A DNA stretch of 64,000 nucleotides, taken from contig OZ038436.1 of NCBI GenBank assembly GCA_964036275.1, positions 17,077,904 through 17,141,903 on the forward strand, in the 5' to 3' direction. Shown here in pieces: positions 58,901 through 64,000 of the stretch (position 1 is its first letter; each line of letters begins with the position of its first letter). Position numbers and translations under genes: made by a program. A model generated the notes under the pieces. It searched no databases, had not been told where the DNA came from, and saw nothing but the letters and a program-made list of their open reading frames with translations. Source of the stretch: Litoditis marina (taxonomy: Eukaryota > Nematoda > Chromadorea > Rhabditida > Rhabditidae).

Positions 58901-60973
58901 ATTCGGTTTTCCGACATTTCGTCGAAATCGTCCTGGAAACTCGCGCATTCAGTCGGCAATTTTGTGATTATCTTTTAACTGGACAATGCTAAATTAGGTA
59001 ATTTGAAACAGTGGTATTTTATGATAATAAGCCTTGTATAACTTTTGTTGAGTCTCATTCCTATGGAATCGTATCCAAAGAGTTCAGAAGAGTTGGTTCC
59101 TTTGAAGACAGAATTACACTGAAAAGAAACCTCCCACTCGCCTGTGTGGCTTTCTCCTTTATCTGATTTGCTTCCGTTGTCGAATGCTTGACAACTGAGT
59201 TTCTCTCCATTTCACTCGAAGATGAAACTAAAGTTCACAAATTAATCAATATTGGGTGGTTTCATGTCAAATAAATGACCCTTTTCCGTGTAAGCTGTTT
59301 TTCTAATTATTTCGGTCTCAAATGTTTATTTTGAAGAGAAACAAGTTTCTCACCTGTAACATGCTCTGGAGACGCAGAGGTTGTCTCCTCGATGTAGAAT
59401 GATTCGTACCTAAACGTCGTTAAATTGACACGAAACCTTTGTTTATTAGCCCAATTTATCTGAAACCCTGGATCTTGGAACCATAAAAGTGTGCGCACTG
59501 TATGTCCATTACGTTTTACTTTACGTATGAAGCACTGCACATGCGTAGAGATACATAAAATTACTCAGTTTTTGTATGCATTCTTTGAAGAAACATAGTG
59601 TTTCAGAGCTCAATGGACAAATTTAGGCTTTAGCTGGAAATGTTAACTGTGCAAATTAGTCGATACTCGCCCTGTGGTGGTTTTTCCTCCGACTCGATAG
59701 TTCCCATTCTCATCTGTTTCCAAGTTCAGTCTGGAATAAGAAATGAACTTCAAACAAAGTTATCTTCATAATATGCTGTCTCGTATGCTTTATAACAAAC
59801 ACGAGGTATGAACAGCTTGTTTACTCGTTCACTACCATGACCGATTTTTCAGAAACATTTGCGGCAGTTTGCGGCTGAGACCACAGACAGTCTGAGCAGT
59901 CTGCGTCTATCTGACCTGTGCACTCTCTCGTCGATACAAAGATGACTTGATAATCGACAAGAAATAGTCTGAGACTACTCAGACAGAACCTGGGGTAGTT
60001 AAAGGGGGACATAAGGGGGCTTGGCTTATCGGGTCAGGTCAGGTTCAAATAATCAATGCCGCGCGCCACTTTTACAGTTTTCAATGCGGCAGAACTGCGG
60101 TTTGGAGTTGATAGAATTGAAATTGAGTTAAAAAATGTGGATTAGTGAGAAGATTAGATATAAAAGATGAATAAGTTTCGTTTTAAAAATATGGGACTTA
60201 AGGGGGTACTTCGTCCGGATTGTTTAATGCAAGACTTCGTTCCAGATTTTCCACGGCTACGTCTTCTGACATTTGTCATCGTATACCATAACCCACCCGT
60301 TCTGAATAGCATAGCTGACTGGATCTGAAGCGGGTGGATGGCGCGGTGGAATACTGGGTGGTCCTACTAAAAAATTAAGAACACATGATAAATTAAAATT
60401 CTCATGTCAATCATATATGTTTTTCAATCGAAAATCAACGTGTATGACGTATTTAGGTTAAACTCACGGAAAACTATTCAAGAAAACGAAACCAAAAACA
60501 AAATCTGATATAATCCACCAATTGATTGGGTTTATTAAATCACAGAAAAAACTCAGTGAAATGTTTGAACGTTTTGTTATTAGCACGTTCATATGATACT
60601 TTTGAATTTAAGTATTGAACCTTTTTCAGACTTGCAACCTGACTGTAAAAGAAACATTTTTCACTTTCGGTGCCGTTTTGACGCCGATAACAATTAGAAA
60701 AACGGGAGACCAATTGTATTCTATCATGATATATTGTGTCGTATAGTTTCGAGAAATACAAGCAAATACAACAAAATAAAGAGAAAAATCTTCACCTGCG
60801 TATGGATGGCTGATGCCGGTGGGCGGAACTACTTCTCCTTGACAAGGACGATTCAATCTCAAGATGAAATTTATATTTTTCAAAAAGTGTGGTAAAAGTA
60901 ACGCGATAACTCTGATTGGTCTATAACTCAGTGAGAACCCCCAACTTCGGAACAAACACAACCACAAACTCAT
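55994..60973 (-). CDS. Unrecognised multi-exon, mostly disordered protein
   Basis: I recognise no family. A phase-consistent exon chain on the minus strand is 60796-60973 (start uncertain), 60298-60367, 59671-59730, 59354-59409, 59142-59227, 58227-58932, 57768-57827, 57389-57549, 56629-56764 and 55994-56262 (end uncertain). The product is rich in Ser, Thr, Glu, Asn and Arg. An early proline-rich part reads VGPPSIPPRHPPAS. The big exon holds an imperfect internal duplication of about 33 residues (TVSST-[NQ][ML]QARN-E and -VSS--FQE). Two junctions need GC donors (GCGAGT at 59670 and 59141), described in findings. The gene is convergent with the S1-like gene, with under 100 bases between the two stops. 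The first and last exons are the weakest calls. Confidence 0.5.
59865..59940. repeat. Copy of the GACCTG-GCACTCTCTC repeat
   Basis: TTTGCGGCTGAGACC, CAGTCTGCG and CTGACCTGTGCACTCTCTCG relate to the inverted segment at 23160-23250. Here in an intron of the unrecognised minus-strand gene. Confidence 0.45.
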
Positions 60974-62528
60974 ATACCACCGAAGTAGCGATAGACGCAA
61001 AATGATATTAATGAGATATTCTACCTTCCGTACTCGATAAAACGGTTTGTTTCCCGAAACATAGCGCGAAGTGAGAGACGAAGAATGGGATTATTCATAT
61101 AGTCTATTTCACCAATCGATGTACTCCTACAGTAATCCTTCAATTATTCAAGGGGTGTTTTCCAATGAAAAAGTCATTACTTTGGTTTTAAATTTTCAGA
61201 GTCAGTAGTAGTAAACATGCAGAAGACACTATGAACATTTTGAGGACTTCTGAATACGCTAATATACCAAACTTTGACCTGGAAGAGATAGCAGATTACT
61301 GTAGAAGGTTATAAGTGGGTGGAACAAACTATATATTCTTCCTAGTATACGTACTCTTCACAGTCATTGTTTCTCACCTGAACATAGCGAGTAATACCAA
61401 CAGAGCGGAGTACATTGCTGAAAATATTATTTTGGTTCGCCTCGGAATGAAAACTAAACAACGAGAATAGTAACAGTATCACAAAGGACAAAGGTTATGT
61501 CAAATGCAAGTTGTTTGTAGTTTGATTCCGCTGCGGTCGAAGCACTGTGAAACTATAGTGCAACTGTGAACAAAAAATAAATGAAACTTTAATCGAATTC
61601 AATACATTTCAAAATCAGAGTTCAAAACGTGCAATATTACAGTGCAGAACTGCTGATGTGTCTTGAAGTGTTCACTTGCACTAGGATACGCGGCGAAGTA
61701 CTCTTTGAGATTCACTTATAGAGAGAAGTGACACCAATAAGATAAGGTTGCGGTCAGTGGAAGTGTGGAAAGGAGCATGCTGGAATAGTTCGTGTTTCCT
61801 GAAGATTACGACGCAATTCGAGGCGAATGAATCGCGTTTTCCATCCACGACTCCTTTTTATCGCCGTCCGTTCAAGTCGTTGGCTGCCAATCAAAAAACT
61901 TATCTCATAACTCGCCTTCGAATCACCTCGGAACAGTGAAATGTGATGGAGTCCAGTTAACTTCCACGAAAAACCGGTCTCCCTGCGCAACTTTATTTCT
62001 AATATGTAGCATATTACATATTTTCATGATAATTGCTCCACTCCGCTTTGTAACGAGACGGTGATCAATCAGACAAATGAAAGACAGTAACACTACAATA
62101 TCTTCGTCAATTGTAGGCCCCTTCATACTGTTTTGTCAGTGGCAGAACAAAGTGAAATCATTGATTGTGTGCAATACGTGTAGTACACACAATCGATAAC
62201 CTTGCTTTGCTCGATGTCGCAGACTTACACGTATGGAGGAACCCTTAGGCGAAACACTGCTATTTTCGTAGGTCGTACGTTCACGAACGTTTCACGTGCA
62301 CAACACATGAGTTACTGAGTTCATGATGCCTAAACTTCATAAGATTGATCATATCTGGCGAAGATATACTAAGAACGTAGAGAGACATTAAAATCTGGAG
62401 AGCAGTCAAGGAGCAACACATTGCAGCAATGTGATGTGATCAGCATAACGTTCTCATGACGTGATTCTTCGGTTGGGAAATGTGTTTTCCTATTTTCCAT
62501 GTTAAAGTATAACACAAAGGTTGAATAT
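60974..62528. other. Spacer, no supported gene
   Basis: It may hold upstream exons of the disordered minus-strand gene. An open minus-strand frame at 61754-61920 after a possible acceptor (TTCCGAG) cannot be tied into a phase-consistent model. It contains a solo TTGTAGTTTGATTCC repeat end near 61509 and a short hairpin at 62158-62198. Confidence 0.4.
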
Positions 62529-63594
62529 TTATTTCTTGTCCTTTTTTGCGAAGCGTTTCAAGACCTTTTTTACATTTTGCAAATAGAATTGTTTCGTCTG
62601 TTGGTGTACGGGCATATCGAAGATGACCGGGTCGTTTTTCAGTTCCAGATTCTCGTCACATTGACAGCAATTGATGAACTTCGTATAACCGTCCGATGTG
62701 CAGCCATAGCCTGGAAGGAGAATACGGTAGAACAAAATTATTAATAAAAGAGAGTGAAAAAAAACTCTTTATGTCCTACTGTCAATGAACCTCGGCATTT
62801 TGTAATACTGTTGTTTCATTATCTGAACAGGAAATCAAGAACTTTTATTTGAGATGTTTGGAGTAAAAATAGTTTGGTCTTGTAGTTTGATCAAGCTGTT
62901 GTTTCAGTGGGAAAACGCAATCACTGTCCGGTATGTAGATCCAACTAAAACTCAGATAGCATTCACTATGCTATGACCAAAAAGGAGCATGGCGTAGAGA
63001 AAATAGAATGAGCATATTTTAGTTCTAGTTTGATACGGAAATCATTCTCTGTCCAAAACGTGAGCGCTGTGTAATTCATTCATTTGAAATGGTCCACCCC
63101 TATACATAGCAAAACATTTTGAGTTGTTTCTTCTGAAATGTGGTGTGACGAAGTTACAATCACAACAGAGCAGTGCAACATGTAGCGTTTCCACCTGTCT
63201 ACCTGCGACTCCACACTTTTGTATACTACATATTTCACCTTTCTCAAAAAATCAAAGTGCATTTTGATTTTGTACGGTATTCATTATAGGGTTCATTATT
63301 TTCAAGGAAAGACCATAGTTGTGTATTGCCTCTTCCAGCTGTACTTGTAGTTTGCAGCCGTTGTTTTTCGGTCAAACTTTGTGAAATGCGGTGTGTGATC
63401 GAGATCAAACTACAACGAAGATTTGGTTACCCATACTTAATCAGTGAAAAATTCACTTCTCTGTCTTCTCATTTCACACATACCTTCGTGAATGTGTGAG
63501 AACACGTGATACTTCGGTTTGACTCGTTTGGTTACGGTATTCAACAACTCCACACATCCCATTCGCTGTCCGTTCAACATCATGTCGCCGTGGC
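62529..63594 (-). CDS. MPPED-type metallophosphoesterase, 3' exons only
   Basis: Calcineurin-like phosphoesterase of the MPPED1/MPPED2 (239FB) family, which hydrolyses phosphodiesters with two bound metals. Two exons are in the window, 63484-63594 and 62529-62710, joined in phase 1; the N-terminal exons lie beyond 64000. Exon 1 carries GHGD, NGQRMGCVELLNTV and the metal-binding segment YHVFSHIHEG; the second exon continues YGCTSDGYTKFINCC and ends PVIFDMP with a Lys-rich tail. The usual family motif is HVFGHIHEGYG: the first Gly is Ser here, and human MPPED2 is also known to vary nearby, so activity cannot be assumed. Confidence 0.88.
63345..63415. mobile_element. TGTAGTTTGATC foldback element
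   Basis: Starts TTGTAGTTTGCAGCC and ends GAGATCAAACTACAA, in the intron between the two MPPED exons. A solo end occurs at about 62881 in the same intron. Confidence 0.65.
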
Positions 63595-64000
63595 CTGGAA
63601 TCGATAAAAATCAAAACTATAAGTTATCGGGACCTTGTTAAAAATTTGTAAACCTCTATATAAAGTTGTCTTTCAACGTATTACACAGTTAAGGTGAACA
63701 GACTGAAGTAACAAAAACAAATTTAGCTCTCAGCTTTTTTCACTTCTCGAACACCACCGCAAATAATTCATATGGCGTGATTGAAATCGCACCGAATTTA
63801 GAAAAGTAAATTCTACTGCGTCCTAACTGAAACAAAAAATATCCGAGACTGGGATGTTGGCCCGCTAGATTTTTCAATAACTGTGTTGTGTCAGTTTTTA
63901 TGAACAATTTCAGTAGTTCTACCAATTTCACTGTTATTCAACTACTCCAAAACTACAGTACCCAATACATTATACCGTACCCAGAGGGGGTGTGTGAGTC
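63595..64000. other. Intron sequence of the MPPED gene, window edge
   Basis: No exon recognised between the 63594 acceptor and the window end. The preceding family block, which should end in a HGPPLG-like motif, is not visible. Confidence 0.4.

Noticed and set aside
60200..60297. Reading the exon at 60298-60367 on to a stop (…VMVYDDKCQKT)
   Set aside because: A GTGGGT donor after AACGG gives a phase match to the next exon of the chain, so a longer gene is favoured; the short version stays possible.

Overview
The window looks like nuclear DNA of a rhabditid nematode, probably a relative of Caenorhabditis. It carries cuticle collagens with the nematode N-terminal domain, a patched-related (PTR) gene, a TTBK/CK1-like kinase with a Lys/Glu tail, and many short phased exons with TTTTCAG-type acceptors. 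A cyclophilin H gene (cyn-11 type) lies directly upstream of rab-21, a neighbour pair I also recall from C. elegans. Several start codons sit just after a splice-acceptor-like site, as expected for spliced-leader trans-splicing. All gene models here were read by eye and checked only by codon phase across exon junctions.

Layout. 1-3.9 kb: gene-poor, with GA microsatellites. 4-9 kb: two near-identical collagen genes, head to head, in an inverted duplication; one arm is interrupted by a 1.2-kb foldback element carrying tRNA-like modules. 10-11.1 kb: remnant of an ORF1-only (half-LINE-like) retroelement. 11.1-18.8 kb: no convincing gene, but tandem repeats, MITEs and foldbacks. 18.9-29.1 kb: complete 21-exon PTR gene (+). 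30.3-34.6 kb: cyn-11 then rab-21 (-), a likely operon. 35.9-40.3 kb: 11-exon kinase (+). 40.6-50.2 kb: secreted M28 peptidase of the carboxypeptidase Q type (+), with a 4.6-kb intron full of palindromic repeats. 50.8-55.9 kb: two divergent paralogues resembling the plant self-incompatibility S1 family; one is secreted, the other has lost both its signal peptide and a conserved cysteine. 56-61 kb: an unrecognised, largely disordered multi-exon protein (-), with two apparent GC-AG introns. 62.5-64 kb: the last two exons of an MPPED-type metallophosphoesterase (-), running off the window.

The genes do not form one pathway. The coherent units are the collagen pair, the cyn-11/rab-21 unit and the S1-like pair. 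The most striking non-genic feature is the density of inverted-repeat elements in introns and spacers: a short foldback family with TGTAGTTTGATC ends (seven paired copies plus solo ends), three tRNA-headed repeat types, and several long hairpins. Conserved exons are untouched by them.
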